A DNA stretch of 64,000 nucleotides from Mycolicibacter nonchromogenicus (GCF_002101775.1 NZ_LQPI01000033.1:1-64000), one strand, 5' to 3'. Shown: positions 18,746-29,992, counted from the first letter of the stretch. A program made the numbers and translations. The notes: a model not told the origin generated them from the letters alone.

Positions 18746-20538
18746 CGTTGCGCCCAATTGACGAGGTGTTCCGCGCCGTCGTCGAGCTCGTCGTCGGCCG
18801 CCAGCAGGTGGCGGTACCGCGGCACCGTGGCCAGCAGCTCGGCGTGGGTGCCGACCGCGGTGATGGTCCCCTCTTCGAGCAGCGCCACCCGATCGGCCAG
18901 TGCCACGGTGGATGCCCGGTTGGCCACCACCAGCCCGGTGATCGGCTGCGGCCCGGATGCCAGCACCCGCCGCAGCGCATCGGTCACGGCGGCCTCGGTG
19001 TGCACATCCAGGGCCGACAACGTGTCGTCGAGCACCAGGATCGTCGGCGCCGCCACCAGCGCCCGGGCCAACGACAGCCGCTGGCGCTGCCCACCGGACA
19101 GGCTCATCCCCTGCTCCCCGATGCGGGTGTCCAGCCCGTACGGCAGGTCGTAGACGAAATCCGCCGACGCCACTGCCAGAGCACGCGCCAGCTCCGCCTC
19201 GTCGGCATCGGGGCGCCCCAGCCGCAGGTTCTCGGCCACCGACATGGAGAACAGCGTGGGGTCGTCGAAGGCGGTCACCACCGCCGAGCGCAGCGCCGCC
19301 AGCGTCAGCGTCCGAATGTCACGCCCGCCGATGAGGATCTGTCCCTCGGTCACGTCGTAGAGCCGCGAGAGCAGCATCGCCAGCACCGATTTCCCGGAGC
19401 CGGTGGCGCCCACCAACGCGACGGTCTCGCCGGGCTCGACGGTGAGGTTGACCCCGCGCAGCACCCAGGGCGCAGTCGAAGCGGCGGGATCCGCCTCGGT
19501 GGCAAACCGGAATCCGACGTCGCGCAGCTCCAGCCGGCCCGACGGCGGCACCGGGTCGTCCTCCCCGTCGGTGATCTCGATGGGCGCCCGGAAGATCTCG
19601 GTGATCCGATCGGCGGCGGTCATGGCCTCATGGGTGGCCGACAGCAGAAAGCCCAGCGCCGACAACGGCCAGATCAGCGACAGCATCAGCGTGATGAACG
19701 CGACCAGGGTGCCCATCGTGACCAGCTGGTGCCCGGCGGCGTACGCGCCGAACGCCACCACGGAGATCAGGGTGAAGTTCGGGATCACTTCCAGCAGCGT
19801 CCAAAACTTCGACGACACCACCACCTTCTCCACGCCCAGGTCGCGCAGCTTCGCGGCCTGGCGGTCGAAACGGTCGAACACGTAGTCCTCGCGTCCGAAC
19901 GCCTTGATGGTGCGCAGGCCCACCGCGGACTCCTCGACCACGGTGGCCACCTGGCCGGCCTGATCCTGGGCTTGGCGGGTGAGCCGGGTGTACTGGCGCC
20001 GGAAGTGCCCGATGGCCAGCATCACCGGCAAGATCGACGCGGTCACCACCACACCCAGCGGCCAATAGAGCACCAACAGAATCGTCGTCACCACGATGAT
20101 CTGCACCGTGTTGAGCACCAGGAACACCACCACGAACGACAGGAAGCGCCGCACGGCCGACAGGTCGTTCATGATCCGCGACAGCAGCTGTCCGGACTGC
20201 CAGCGGCCATGAAAGGTCAGCGGCAGAATCTGCAGCCGGGCGTACAGGTCCTTGCGGATATCGGCTTCCACGCCCATGGTGCCGTGTGCGATCAGCCAGC
20301 GCCGTACGAACCACAGCAGCGCCTCGAGGACCCCGAGCGCAGTCGCCGCGGTGCCCAGCGTCCACAAGCCGCGCTGGTCCTGGTGCAGCACCGGCCCGTC
20401 GATGACGGCCTTGGTCATCAGTGGGATCACCACGGCGGCGCCCAGGCAGAGCACCGCCGCCGTCACCATGGTGATCCACCGTGCCCGGTAGGGCCGCAGG
20501 TAGGGCAACAGGCTGCGCAGCGCTGATGCCGAGGTCAC
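18742..20538 (-). CDS. ABC exporter half-transporter, first gene of the pair
   Basis: 598 aa from GTG 20538, chosen because TAGGGT lies 7 nt upstream; a GTG at 20577 would add 13 residues. Transmembrane exporter domain, then ATPase domain with Walker [10 protein letters not shown], signature [17 protein letters not shown] and Walker [14 protein letters not shown]. The residue after Walker B is Asp-Asp rather than Asp-Glu, so the catalytic glutamate is replaced (LDD), another sign of an asymmetric heterodimer. Translationally coupled to the next gene. Divergent from prrA. Confidence 0.87.
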   Translation of the reverse strand: MTSASALRSLLPYLRPYRARWITMVTAAVLCLGAAVVIPLMTKAVIDGPVLHQDQRGLWTLGTAATALGVLEALLWFVRRWLIAHGTMGVEADIRKDLYARLQILPLTFHGRWQSGQLLSRIMNDLSAVRRFLSFVVVFLVLNTVQIIVVTTILLVLYWPLGVVVTASILPVMLAIGHFRRQYTRLTRQAQDQAGQVATVVEESAVGLRTIKAFGREDYVFDRFDRQAAKLRDLGVEKVVVSSKFWTLLEVIPNFTLISVVAFGAYAAGHQLVTMGTLVAFITLMLSLIWPLSALGFLLSATHEAMTAADRITEIFRAPIEITDGEDDPVPPSGRLELRDVGFRFATEADPAASTAPWVLRGVNLTVEPGETVALVGATGSGKSVLAMLLSRLYDVTEGQILIGGRDIRTLTLAALRSAVVTAFDDPTLFSMSVAENLRLGRPDADEAELARALAVASADFVYDLPYGLDTRIGEQGMSLSGGQRQRLSLARALVAAPTILVLDDTLSALDVHTEAAVTDALRRVLASGPQPITGLVVANRASTVALADRVALLEEGTITAVGTHAELLATVPRYRHLLAADDELDDGAEHLVNWAQR

Positions 20539-20545
20539 AGATTCG

Positions 20546-20551
20546 ACCCTA
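20546..20551 (-). promoter_or_regulatory. -10 element of a leaderless promoter for the ABC exporter operon
   Basis: On the minus strand TAGGGT is followed by 7 nt and GTG 20538. The position 17 nt further upstream is GC-only, so the -35 is weak or absent. This is the main argument for the start at 20538. Confidence 0.5.
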
Positions 20552-20661
20552 GATGCGACAGCGCCGACCCGCCGCACCCGACTCCGTCGCGCTTGCGATC
20601 GGCGCGATCGATGGCGCCGACCCGCGGCACATCCCCCGCCAGAGCCCCACGTTCAGGCAAA

Positions 20662-21372
20662 ATGGCGTGCATGGACAACGCCGCTGCCTCGCCCCGAGTC
20701 TTGGTCGTCGACGACGACTCCGACGTGCTCGCCTCGCTGGAACGTGGACTGCGCTTGTCCGGCTTCGAGGTGGCGACGGCCGCCGACGGCGCCGAAGCGT
20801 TGCGCAGCGCCAAGGAAACCCGTCCCGACGCCATCGTGCTCGACATCAACATGCCGGTGCTCGACGGCGTGAGCGTGGTGACGGCATTGCGGGCCATGGG
20901 TGACGACGTGCCGGTCTGCGTGTTGTCCGCGCGCAGTTCGGTCGACGACCGGGTGGCCGGGCTCGAGGCGGGCGCCGACGACTACCTGGTCAAGCCGTTC
21001 GTGCTCGCCGAGCTGGTGGCGCGGGTTCGGGCGATGCTGCGCCGGCGCGGGTCGGCGGCCAGCTCCTCCTCCGAGACGATCACGGTGGGTCCGCTGGAAG
21101 TCGACATCCCGGGCCGGCGGGCCCGGGTCAAGGGTGTCGACGTGGACCTGACCAAGCGGGAGTTCGACCTGTTGGCGGTGCTCGCCGAGCACAAGACCGC
21201 GGTGTTGTCGCGCGCACAGCTGCTCGAGCTGGTCTGGGGCTACGACTTCGCCGCCGACACCAACGTGGTCGACGTGTTCATCGGTTACCTGCGCCGCAAG
21301 CTGGAGGCCGGTGGCGCGCCGCGGCTGTTGCACACCGTGCGCGGGGTCGGCTTCGTGCTGCGAACGCAGTGA
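20662..21372 (+). CDS. prrA: response regulator PrrA
   Basis: 236 aa from ATG 20662 (MACMDN..., matching the MGGMD start of the M. tuberculosis protein); ATG 20671 is an alternative. Receiver domain with acidic pocket VVDDDSD, phospho-acceptor Asp61 in VLDINMP and switch Lys in YLVKPF. It is followed by an OmpR-type winged helix ([42 protein letters not shown]). PrrAB is a conserved, essential-type two-component system in mycobacteria that responds to early intracellular adaptation, nitrogen and redox signals. Only the codons around the stop separate it from prrB. Confidence 0.95.
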   Translation: MACMDNAAASPRVLVVDDDSDVLASLERGLRLSGFEVATAADGAEALRSAKETRPDAIVLDINMPVLDGVSVVTALRAMGDDVPVCVLSARSSVDDRVAGLEAGADDYLVKPFVLAELVARVRAMLRRRGSAASSSSETITVGPLEVDIPGRRARVKGVDVDLTKREFDLLAVLAEHKTAVLSRAQLLELVWGYDFAADTNVVDVFIGYLRRKLEAGGAPRLLHTVRGVGFVLRTQ

Positions 21373-21380
21373 GGGCCGGC

Positions 21381-22724
21381 ATGAATGTCATGAAGCTGTT
21401 GCGGCGCGTGTTCGCCCGAACACCGTCGCTGCGGACCCGGGTGATGCTGGCGACGGCGATCGGCACCGCGATCGTGACGGTCATCATCGGCGCCATCGTG
21501 TGGGTCGGTATCACCAACGACCGCAAGTATTGGCTGGACCGCCGCCTCGACGAGGCGGCCGGTCTGACCGTCCCGCTGATCGGCCTGGGTGAACTGCCCC
21601 GGTCTGCCGGCGGCACCGACGCGGTGATCACGCTGCGGCGGGCCAACGAAGTGACGTCGAACTCCGCGGTGGTGCTGCCGGAGCTGCCGCCGGGTTACGC
21701 CGACACCGAGATCGACGGCGTGCGCTACCGGGTTCGCACCGTCGACATTCCCGGACCGGGCCCGCGGACACTGGCCGTCGGCGCCACCTACGACGCCACC
21801 CTTGCCGACACCAACAACCTGCACCGACGGGTGATCCTGCTCTGCACAGCCGCGATCGGGGCGGCCGCGCTGCTGGGCTGGCTGCTGACCGCCTTCGCGG
21901 TCCGGCCGCTGCGACGGCTGGCACAGCAGGCGCGATCGATCGACGCCGGCGATGAGCGGCCCGACATCGAAGTGCGCGGCGCCACCGAGGCGGTGGAGAT
22001 CGCCGAGGCGATGCGCGGCATGCTGCAGCGGATCTGGACCGAGCAGGACCGGACCAAAGAGGCGCTGGCCTCCGCCCGCGACTTCGCCGCGGTGTCCTCC
22101 CACGAGCTGCGGACCCCGCTGACCGCGATGCGCACCAACCTCGAGGTGCTGACCACCCTGGACCTGCCCGACGACCAGCGCAAGGAGGTTCTGCACGACG
22201 TGGTGCGGACCCAGACGCGCATCGAGGCGACCTTGTCGGCCCTGGAGCGACTGGCGCAGGGCGAGTTGTCGACCTCCGACGACCACGTTCCGGTCGACAT
22301 CACCGATCTGCTCGACCGGGCGGCGCATGACGCCATGCGGGTCTTCCCCGACCTGAATGTCTCGCTGGTGCCGTCACCGACCTGCATCATCGTCGGGCTG
22401 CCGGCCGGATTGCGGCTGGCCGTGGACAACGCGATCGCCAACGCGGTCAAGCACGGTGGCGCAACCGAGGTGCAGTTGTCGGCGGTCACCTCGCGCGACG
22501 GGGTGGAGATCGCCATCGACGACAACGGCGGCGGGGTGCCAGAGGAAGAGCGTCGCGTGGTCTTCGAGCGGTTCTCCCGCGGGTCGACAGCCTCGCATTC
22601 GGGCTCCGGCCTGGGACTGGCCCTGGTGGCGCAACAAGCCGAACTTCACGGCGGCACAGCGTCTTTGGAGGAAAGCCCGTTGGGCGGGGCACGCCTGATG
22701 CTGCGGCTGCCACCGCCGCGCTGA
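21381..22724 (+). CDS. prrB: sensor histidine kinase PrrB
   Basis: 447 aa from ATG 21381; an in-frame GTG at 21369 overlaps the prrA stop (GTGA) and could also be used. Two membrane helices (near 20-45 and 150-175) flank an extracytoplasmic sensor loop of about 100 residues. HAMP follows, then HisKA with the phosphorylated His in AAVSSHELRTPLTAMR. The ATPase domain carries AIANAVKHGG (N box), DDNGGGVPEEER (G1), FSRGS (F) and SGLGLALVAQQ (G2). It matches M. tuberculosis PrrB closely in these regions. It ends 18 nt before the convergent ArfA-like gene. Confidence 0.95.
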   Translation: MNVMKLLRRVFARTPSLRTRVMLATAIGTAIVTVIIGAIVWVGITNDRKYWLDRRLDEAAGLTVPLIGLGELPRSAGGTDAVITLRRANEVTSNSAVVLPELPPGYADTEIDGVRYRVRTVDIPGPGPRTLAVGATYDATLADTNNLHRRVILLCTAAIGAAALLGWLLTAFAVRPLRRLAQQARSIDAGDERPDIEVRGATEAVEIAEAMRGMLQRIWTEQDRTKEALASARDFAAVSSHELRTPLTAMRTNLEVLTTLDLPDDQRKEVLHDVVRTQTRIEATLSALERLAQGELSTSDDHVPVDITDLLDRAAHDAMRVFPDLNVSLVPSPTCIIVGLPAGLRLAVDNAIANAVKHGGATEVQLSAVTSRDGVEIAIDDNGGGVPEEERRVVFERFSRGSTASHSGSGLGLALVAQQAELHGGTASLEESPLGGARLMLRLPPPR

Positions 22725-22742
22725 CCGAACCTGCGTCGGCGA

Positions 22743-23249
22743 TCAGTCGTTCTCGGAGGGCTTTTCCCCGCGCTGCGAACCGGTTGCCAGGTCATTGACG
22801 ATGTGGGCCCGCGTCCAGGCGTCTTCGGCCGCGGACTGCACCGCGTCCCCCTCATCGGCCTTCGCCGCGGTCCCGCGCAGGGTCACCGTGTCGCCGGTGA
22901 TCTCCACGCTGAAATCGCCGATGCCCGCAGCCGCCTCGAATACCGGTGCGGCACCGGTGAAGTCGATGTTCGCCGCGGTGGGCGTCACCCGGAGCAGGTC
23001 GACGACGGTCACGTCGTCGCTTGAGGCGATCACGGCGTCCAGCAGTTCTCGCTTGGCTGCCGGATCGGCGACGTCGCCGGTCAGGGTGAATTCACTGCCG
23101 CGCCGGATCACCGACACCGGTGCCGGCGCTGCCGGCGCGGCGGCGGGCTGCGCAGCAGCGCCGGGCCGGTGCGCACGTTCGGCCAGGCCGTAACCGATCC
23201 CGGCCAGCAGGACCGCTGCCAGCGCCGCTGTGATCAGCCGGGCACGCAC
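22743..23249 (-). CDS. membrane-anchored BON-domain protein, ArfA/OmpATb-like but lacking the OmpA domain
   Basis: 168 aa, GTG at 23249 immediately after the FKBP stop (TGAGTG, no gap). One N-terminal membrane anchor (LITAALAAVLLAGIGYGLAE), a Pro/Ala linker and a single BON-type domain (about 50-150; FTLTGDVADPAAKRELLDAV, VEITGDTVTLRGTAAKADEG) make up the protein. These segments align by eye with the N-terminal half of M. tuberculosis ArfA (Rv0899), which also sits beside prrB. The C-terminal peptidoglycan-binding OmpA domain of about 130 residues is absent, and arfB and arfC are not present. Confidence 0.7.
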   Translation of the reverse strand: MRARLITAALAAVLLAGIGYGLAERAHRPGAAAQPAAAPAAPAPVSVIRRGSEFTLTGDVADPAAKRELLDAVIASSDDVTVVDLLRVTPTAANIDFTGAAPVFEAAAGIGDFSVEITGDTVTLRGTAAKADEGDAVQSAAEDAWTRAHIVNDLATGSQRGEKPSEND

Positions 23250-23618
23250 TCAGCGGGTGCCGAGGAGGTCGATCACAAAGACCAGGGTCTTACCGGCCAG
23301 CGGGTGTCCGGTTCCGTCTGGTCCGTAGGCCAGCTCCGGCGGGATCACCAGCTGACGCCGGCCGCCCACCTTCATGCCCGGAATGCCGTCCTGCCAACCG
23401 GCGATGAGGCCGTCCAGCGGAAATTCCAGCGATTCGCCGCGATTCCAGGAGCTGTCGAACTCCGCGCCGGTGTCGTAGTCGACGCCGAGGTAGTGCACGT
23501 TGACGACCCCACCGGGGACGGCCGCGGGGCCTTCCCCGACGACGATGTCCTCGATGACCAGGTCGGCGGGCGCCGGGCCGGTCGGAACGGTGATCTGCGG
23601 CTTGCCCGAATTCGTCAT
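23250..23618 (-). CDS. FKBP-type peptidyl-prolyl cis-trans isomerase
   Basis: 122 aa from ATG 23618, 4 nt past the gltA2 stop. A single FKBP domain covers nearly the whole chain: [40 protein letters not shown] and [14 protein letters not shown], ending LVFVIDLLG. The aromatic pocket residues of the family (Tyr, Phe/Asp, Trp, Tyr) are in place. No signal peptide, so it should be cytosolic. It sits in one operon between gltA2 and the ArfA-like gene with almost no spacing. Confidence 0.9.
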   Translation of the reverse strand: MTNSGKPQITVPTGPAPADLVIEDIVVGEGPAAVPGGVVNVHYLGVDYDTGAEFDSSWNRGESLEFPLDGLIAGWQDGIPGMKVGGRRQLVIPPELAYGPDGTGHPLAGKTLVFVIDLLGTR

Positions 23619-23622
23619 GGAG

Positions 23623-24921
<1,299 letters not shown>

Positions 24922-25030
24922 GGAGTACCCCTTTGCGCTTCAGGCTGACCAGATTGGGCGTGTACTAGGAAAAGGTAGTCGGTTCCTGGCCGACGCGCCC
25001 GCCCGGGGGCGAGGTAGCTTCCAATCTGCG

Positions 25031-26314
25031 CTACGGTGGCGGCCCTCGGTGTACCTCGCCGGGCCGCCGATAACGCAGGAATGCGGGCGCCGCCAGGGCC
25101 GCGATCACCACGCCCACCACCACCAGCGCCCCGCCGCCGGCCGACGCCGCGGCCGTCCCGACCACCGCGCCGGCGGCGCCGTGCACGGCATCGGCGAGCC
25201 GCGGGCCACCCGCGACGATCACGGTGAACACCCCCTGCAGCCGCCCGCGGATCTCGTCGGAAGCGGCCTGTTGCAGCATCGTTGAGCGGAACGCCGCCGA
25301 CACCATGTCCGCGGCCCCACCGACCGCCAGGAACAGCAGCGCCACCCACAGCGCACGGCCCGCGTGCCCTCCCCCGTGTCCGACCGCGAGCCCGAAGCCG
25401 ATCATGGCCACTCCCCAGACCACGATCGCGGCCACGACCGCCAGGCCTTGACGGGTGATCCGCGGCAGCCATCCCGAGAAGACCCCGCCGAGCACCGCTC
25501 CAGCCGACATGGCCGCCGCCAGCAGCGCCATGGTGGTGCCGCCCTCGATCGGACCGCCGAAGTCCGCGCTGGCGATCTGCGGGAACAGCGCCCGCGGCAT
25601 CCCGAGGATCATCGCGATCAGGTCCACGACGAACGACATCAGCACCACGGTGTTGCCGGCCAGGTAACGGAACCCGTCCAGCACCGCCGCGATCCCGAAG
25701 CTGGATGGTCCGGCCGATTCGAGCGGTGGCATGGGCACCAGTCGGACCGTTGCCCAGATCGGGAAGATGCAGGTCGCCGCGTCGATCAGGTACAGGGTGG
25801 ACAGATCCACCCAGCCGAGCAGCAGCCCGGCCAACAGCGGCCCGACGATCGCCCCGAACTGCATGACGGTCATGTTCAGCGAATTGGCGGCGGGCAGATC
25901 CCTGCCTGCCACCAGTCGCGGGATCGCCGCGGATCGAGTCGGGGCGTTGACCGCGTAGAACCCCTGCTGCACGCCCAGCAGTACGAGCACTACCCAGACG
26001 TTGTCGACGCCGGCCGCGGCCTGGATCCAGAGCAGCAGTGAGGCCACCGCCAGCCCGCAGGAGGCGATGATCAGCAGCTTGCGGCGGTCCATGGCGTCGG
26101 CCCATGCCCCGCCGAGCAGACCGAAGACCACCAGCGGCACGAGCGCGAACAGGCCCGCCAGTCCGACGTAGGCCGAACTTCGGGTCAGCGCGTAGATCTG
26201 CACCGGCACCGCGAAGATGGTCAGGTTCGCCCCGATGACGGTGGGAATGCCGGCCATCCACAGCCGCCGAAAGTCGGGGCTGCGCAACGGTGTGGTGTCG
26301 GCGAAAATACTCAC
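25031..26314 (-). CDS. MFS exporter of the MFS_3/EntS-Tap type
   Basis: 427 aa, start at 26314, 16 nt after pdxH. Twelve hydrophobic segments with MFS signatures after TM2 (GGAWADAMDRRKLLI) and in the motif-C-like region. It resembles the EntS/Tap family of siderophore or drug exporters (first residues LRSPDFRRLWMAGIPTVIG). The C-terminal tail is Pro-rich. The export substrate cannot be read from the sequence. It is probably in an operon with pdxH. Confidence 0.82.
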   Translation of the reverse strand: MSIFADTTPLRSPDFRRLWMAGIPTVIGANLTIFAVPVQIYALTRSSAYVGLAGLFALVPLVVFGLLGGAWADAMDRRKLLIIASCGLAVASLLLWIQAAAGVDNVWVVLVLLGVQQGFYAVNAPTRSAAIPRLVAGRDLPAANSLNMTVMQFGAIVGPLLAGLLLGWVDLSTLYLIDAATCIFPIWATVRLVPMPPLESAGPSSFGIAAVLDGFRYLAGNTVVLMSFVVDLIAMILGMPRALFPQIASADFGGPIEGGTTMALLAAAMSAGAVLGGVFSGWLPRITRQGLAVVAAIVVWGVAMIGFGLAVGHGGGHAGRALWVALLFLAVGGAADMVSAAFRSTMLQQAASDEIRGRLQGVFTVIVAGGPRLADAVHGAAGAVVGTAAASAGGGALVVVGVVIAALAAPAFLRYRRPGEVHRGPPP

Positions 26315-26330
26315 CGCGGCGGTACCGGAC

Positions 26331-26990
26331 TCACGGCTGGAGTCGCTCCACCCGCCCGCCGATCACCCGAATCCGGTTGTGCAACCGGCCTTCCCGGCCC
26401 TGCCAGAACTCCACCACTTCCGGGGCGATCCGGTACCCACGCCAGTTCGGCGGTGCCGGGATCGTCTCGGCGTCGGCGAATTGCGCTGTCACCGCCTCCA
26501 ATTGCTGCAGCAGTGCGGCGCGCGACGCGATCGGCTGCGACTGCTGCGATGCGCAGAAGCCCAACTGGGATGCCCGCGGCCGATGCGCCCAGTACTCGGC
26601 GCTGACCGACTCGTCGAGCTGGGTGACCGGTCCACGAATGTGGACTTGGCGGCCCAGCTGGTACCAGGGAAATGTCGCCGATGCGTAGGGGGTCGCGGCC
26701 AGCTCGGCCGCCTTGGCGGAGTCGGAGTCGGTGAAAAACGTCACACCGTGCTCGTCGAGGTTCTTGCACAACACCGAGCGGCTGACCGGGCGGCCGGCGT
26801 CGACGGTCGCCAGCACCATGGCGTTGGGTTCGGCGATCCCTGCGCGCTCGGCGTCGCCGATCCAGTTGCGCAGCAAAACCTCCCAGCCTGCCTCGAGCCA
26901 GTCCGCGTCGAGGTCGCCGCTGTTGTCCTTCTCCTGGTATTCCACTCGCATCGCCGCCAAGTGCTCGTTGTCGGGGCCCGTCCTGTGCAC
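26331..26990 (-). CDS. pdxH: pyridoxamine 5'-phosphate oxidase
   Basis: 219 aa, GTG at 26990 (ATG 26951 is an internal option). FMN-dependent oxidase that makes pyridoxal 5'-phosphate from the pyridoxine or pyridoxamine phosphates. Family segments: [73 protein letters not shown] and the C-terminal [16 protein letters not shown]...RIRV...ERLQP. Divergent from citA with 85 bp between. The pdxH-citA arrangement is found in fast-growing mycobacteria but not, as I recall, in M. tuberculosis. Confidence 0.93.
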   Translation of the reverse strand: MHRTGPDNEHLAAMRVEYQEKDNSGDLDADWLEAGWEVLLRNWIGDAERAGIAEPNAMVLATVDAGRPVSRSVLCKNLDEHGVTFFTDSDSAKAAELAATPYASATFPWYQLGRQVHIRGPVTQLDESVSAEYWAHRPRASQLGFCASQQSQPIASRAALLQQLEAVTAQFADAETIPAPPNWRGYRIAPEVVEFWQGREGRLHNRIRVIGGRVERLQP

Positions 26991-27075
26991 CGCCCAACGC
27001 TACGCCCCGCCGCAGACCAGCTGTCGTTACCGGCCGGTAGCCATCGCCGGGCGCCGAGGTGGAAGAATCCCAGGC

Positions 27076-28191
27076 ATGACTGCTGCGGTCCCGGAGAACT
27101 TTGTCCCCGGTTTGGAAGGCACGGTTGCCTTCACCACTGAAATCGCTGAACCGGACAAGGACGGCGGCGCGCTGCGCTACCGCGGTGTCGACATCGAGGA
27201 CCTGGCCGGCCGGGTCGGCTTCGGCGATGTGTGGGCCCTGCTGGTCGACGGAGACTTCAGCCGTCCGCTGGCGCCCGCCGAACCGCTGGAGGTGCCGATT
27301 CGCACCGGCGACGTCCGGGTCGACGCCCAGGCCGGGGTGGCGATGCTTGCGCCGCAGTGGGGCTTTGGTCCGTTGCTCGACACCGACGACGCCACCGCCC
27401 GCGATCAGTTGGCCCGCGCGTCGGTGATGGTGCTGTCCTTCGTCGCGCAGTCGGCTCGGGGCGAAGAGCCTGCGGTGTCGCAGCAGACGATCGACGGCTG
27501 CTCCACCATCACCGAGCGGTTCATGACCCGCTGGCGTGGCGAGCCGGACCCGCGGCACACCGAGGCGATCGACGCCTACTGGGTGTCGGCGGCCGAACAC
27601 GGCATGAACGCTTCGACCTTCACCGCCCGGGTGATCGCCTCCACCGGCGCCGACGTCGGCGCAGCGTTGTCCGGTGCGATCGGCGCGATGAGCGGCCCGC
27701 TGCACGGCGGCGCCCCGGCGCGGGTGATCCCGATGATCGCCGAGGCCGAACGCACCGGTGACGCACGCGCGGTGGTCAAGGGCATCCTGGACCGGCGCGA
27801 GAAGCTGATGGGCTTCGGGCACCGGGTGTACCGGGCCGAGGACCCGCGCGCCCGGGTGCTGCGGGCCACCGCCAAGCGACTGGCGGCGCCGCGTTTCGAG
27901 GTGGCCGCGGCGTTGGAGCAGGCGGCGCTGGCCGAGCTGCGGGAACGTCGCCCCGACCGGGCAATCGAGACCAACGTGGAGTTCTGGGCGGCGGTGATCC
28001 TGGACTTCGCCGAGGTGCCCCCGGCGATGATGCCGGCGATGTTCACCTGTGGCCGCACCGCGGGCTGGTGCGCCCACATCATGGAGCAGAAGCGACTGGG
28101 CAAGCTGGTGCGCCCGTCGGCGATCTACGTCGGGCCTCCGCCGCGCAGCGCGGAATCCGTTGCGGGCTGGGAACACGTCACCACGGCCTGA
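27076..28191 (+). CDS. citA: citrate synthase 2 (short form)
   Basis: 371 aa from ATG 27076. It is a short-type citrate synthase lacking the N-terminal beta domain of GltA2. Conserved segments: LRYRGVDIEDLAGRVGFGDVW, AAEHGMNASTFTARVIASTGAD with an active-site His, SGPLHGGAPARVI, and [18 protein letters not shown] with the second His and Arg. The related protein in M. tuberculosis is CitA (Rv0889c). It may act as citrate or methylcitrate synthase. The presence of two synthases within 5 kb is a normal mycobacterial arrangement. Confidence 0.92.
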   Translation: MTAAVPENFVPGLEGTVAFTTEIAEPDKDGGALRYRGVDIEDLAGRVGFGDVWALLVDGDFSRPLAPAEPLEVPIRTGDVRVDAQAGVAMLAPQWGFGPLLDTDDATARDQLARASVMVLSFVAQSARGEEPAVSQQTIDGCSTITERFMTRWRGEPDPRHTEAIDAYWVSAAEHGMNASTFTARVIASTGADVGAALSGAIGAMSGPLHGGAPARVIPMIAEAERTGDARAVVKGILDRREKLMGFGHRVYRAEDPRARVLRATAKRLAAPRFEVAAALEQAALAELRERRPDRAIETNVEFWAAVILDFAEVPPAMMPAMFTCGRTAGWCAHIMEQKRLGKLVRPSAIYVGPPPRSAESVAGWEHVTTA

Positions 28192-28204
28192 CCCGCTGGG
28201 TCAG
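28188..28204 (+). terminator. hairpin overlapping the citA stop codon
   Basis: CTGACCC-GCT-GGGTCAG is a perfect 7-bp stem with a 3-nt loop beginning at the citA stop. Downstream to 28300 no gene is seen. That stretch (28205-28300) has a non-coding, lower-GC character and may contain a dispersed repeat. Confidence 0.5.
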
Positions 28205-28300
28205 CCCGGCGCCACTGCGCCGAACGTGTAATCAGGGCGAGACTCTGCGCGGCGAATTTCTGGTCTGATTGCAGGCTCGGCGCGAGTGTGCGACTGAAAC

Positions 28301-29992
28301 TCAGTGCCGCCGCAATGCGGCGAGCAGGTTCTGCAACAGCGGCAGATCCGCGTGATCCTTGACCACCTCGAGCATGTCGGGAACCCGGGTGAATTTCACC
28401 CGCGGCCGGTCCTGCGCTTCGCCGCGGACGATCTCGGCCTTGTCGATGGCCTTCCAGCCGGCGGCGTCGATGACGTCGGGCTGACGCTCATGCACCAGCC
28501 GGGCGATTGCCCGGGGTCCAGCGATCGGCTCGGTCAGCAGGTCTGCGTTGTAGTCGGCGGCCAGCGTCTGGATCGTCTTGAGCGAGTCCGCCTTGTTGGA
28601 GCCGATAAACCCATTGGTACCGCGCTTGATCCAGCCAGAGACGTAGGCTCCCGGGATTCGCTCGCCGGTCGCCGGGTCGATCACGCGGCCGCCCTCGTTC
28701 GGGACGACGCCGGCGGCCTCGTCGAACGGCAGGTCGGCGATGGGCGTGCCGTGGTAGCCGATCGATGACAGCACCATTCCCGCCTCGATGCGCTGCACCT
28801 CGTCTGTTCCGGTGACGGTGAACTCCACTGCGCTGCACCGGCCATCACCGAGAACCCGCGCCGGGGTCAACTCGAAGGCGAATCGAATCCGGGGGCGAGT
28901 GATCGGCGCCGAGGCATCGCCCAGCTTGCTCAATACCTCCAGCTTCTGCCGAGTCAAAGTGTCGTGAACCTTCGTCAGGTCCTCGCGCACCCGAGCATGA
29001 TCCTGCGCGTCGAGGACCACCTCGGCGGTCTGGGTCAGCCCCACCAGTTCGGGCAGTGTGAACGCAGAAGCCGCCGGACCACGCCGGGCGACGATCACCA
29101 CTTCCGATACCGCCGAGTCGCGCAGCGCCGCCAGCGCGTAATCGGCGATGTCGGTGCGGGCCAGCCGGTCCGGATCGGCGGTGAGAATGCGTGCCACGTC
29201 GAGGGCGACGTTGCCGTTGCCCACGATCACCACCCGGCCGCAGCTGAGATCGACCGGCACATCTGCGAACTCGGGATGACCGTTGTACCAGCCGACGATC
29301 TCGGTCGCCGTGCCCGTTCCGGGCAGACCCATCCCGTCGATCTCGAGCCGCTTGTCGTGCAGCGCGCCTGAGGCGTAGAGCACGGCGTGGTGGTGTTGCA
29401 GCAGGTCAGTGTGGCTCAGATGCTTGCCGACCTCGACGTTGAGGAAGAACTGGAAACCGCGGCGCTGCGAGATCTCGTCGAACAACCGGGTGGCCAGTTT
29501 GGTGCGCTGGTGATCCGGTGCCACGCCGGCACGGACCAATCCGTAAGGGGTGGGAAGCTTCTCGAACATGTTCACCAGCACGCCCTGCTGGGTCAGCAGT
29601 TCGTCGGCCGCGTACATGGCCGCCGGCCCGGAACCGACGATCGCCACGGTCAGCGGATATTTGCCGCGCTGGTGCAGCTCGGCGGCCGGCAGGATGGGCG
29701 CCAGCTTGGAGGTCGGCGGCAGCTTCACCCCAGCAGGTCGTTCCGGGTAGAACGACCGGTTGATCTCCACGAACGGCAACTGCTCGGTCATCACCTTGGT
29801 GTGCGGGACGATCGCGTCGACCGGGCACGCGCGCACGCAGGCCCCGCAGTCCACACACGCATCGGGGTCGATGTAGAGCATCTCCGACGTGGCGAATTCG
29901 GGCTCGTCCGGTGTGGGGTGAATGCAGTTGACCGGGCAGGCGAACACACACGACGCGTCGTTACAACACGCCTGGGTAATTACGTGCGGCAT
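28301..29992 (-). CDS. fprB: ferredoxin-fused NADPH:ferredoxin reductase FprB
   Basis: 563 aa, ATG at 29992. The N-terminal 2x[Fe-S] ferredoxin domain (about 1-70) has Cys-rich motifs ACCNDASCVFACPVNCIHP and CVDCGACVRACPVDAI. The C-terminal adrenodoxin-reductase-type domain has FAD motif IVGSGPAAMYAADELL near 115, the NADP motif VVIVGNGNVALDVARIL and the C-terminal GWIKRGTNGFIGSNKADS. It moves electrons from NADPH to iron-sulphur acceptors. It starts 15 nt after the AurF-like oxygenase gene, so it is a natural redox partner for that enzyme. Confidence 0.93.
   Translation of the reverse strand: MPHVITQACCNDASCVFACPVNCIHPTPDEPEFATSEMLYIDPDACVDCGACVRACPVDAIVPHTKVMTEQLPFVEINRSFYPERPAGVKLPPTSKLAPILPAAELHQRGKYPLTVAIVGSGPAAMYAADELLTQQGVLVNMFEKLPTPYGLVRAGVAPDHQRTKLATRLFDEISQRRGFQFFLNVEVGKHLSHTDLLQHHHAVLYASGALHDKRLEIDGMGLPGTGTATEIVGWYNGHPEFADVPVDLSCGRVVIVGNGNVALDVARILTADPDRLARTDIADYALAALRDSAVSEVVIVARRGPAASAFTLPELVGLTQTAEVVLDAQDHARVREDLTKVHDTLTRQKLEVLSKLGDASAPITRPRIRFAFELTPARVLGDGRCSAVEFTVTGTDEVQRIEAGMVLSSIGYHGTPIADLPFDEAAGVVPNEGGRVIDPATGERIPGAYVSGWIKRGTNGFIGSNKADSLKTIQTLAADYNADLLTEPIAGPRAIARLVHERQPDVIDAAGWKAIDKAEIVRGEAQDRPRVKFTRVPDMLEVVKDHADLPLLQNLLAALRRH

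Noticed and set aside
26311-28176. 621-codon minus-strand frame opposite citA and through pdxH
   Set aside because: Antisense to citA, whose catalytic motifs are intact; composition is Arg-biased.
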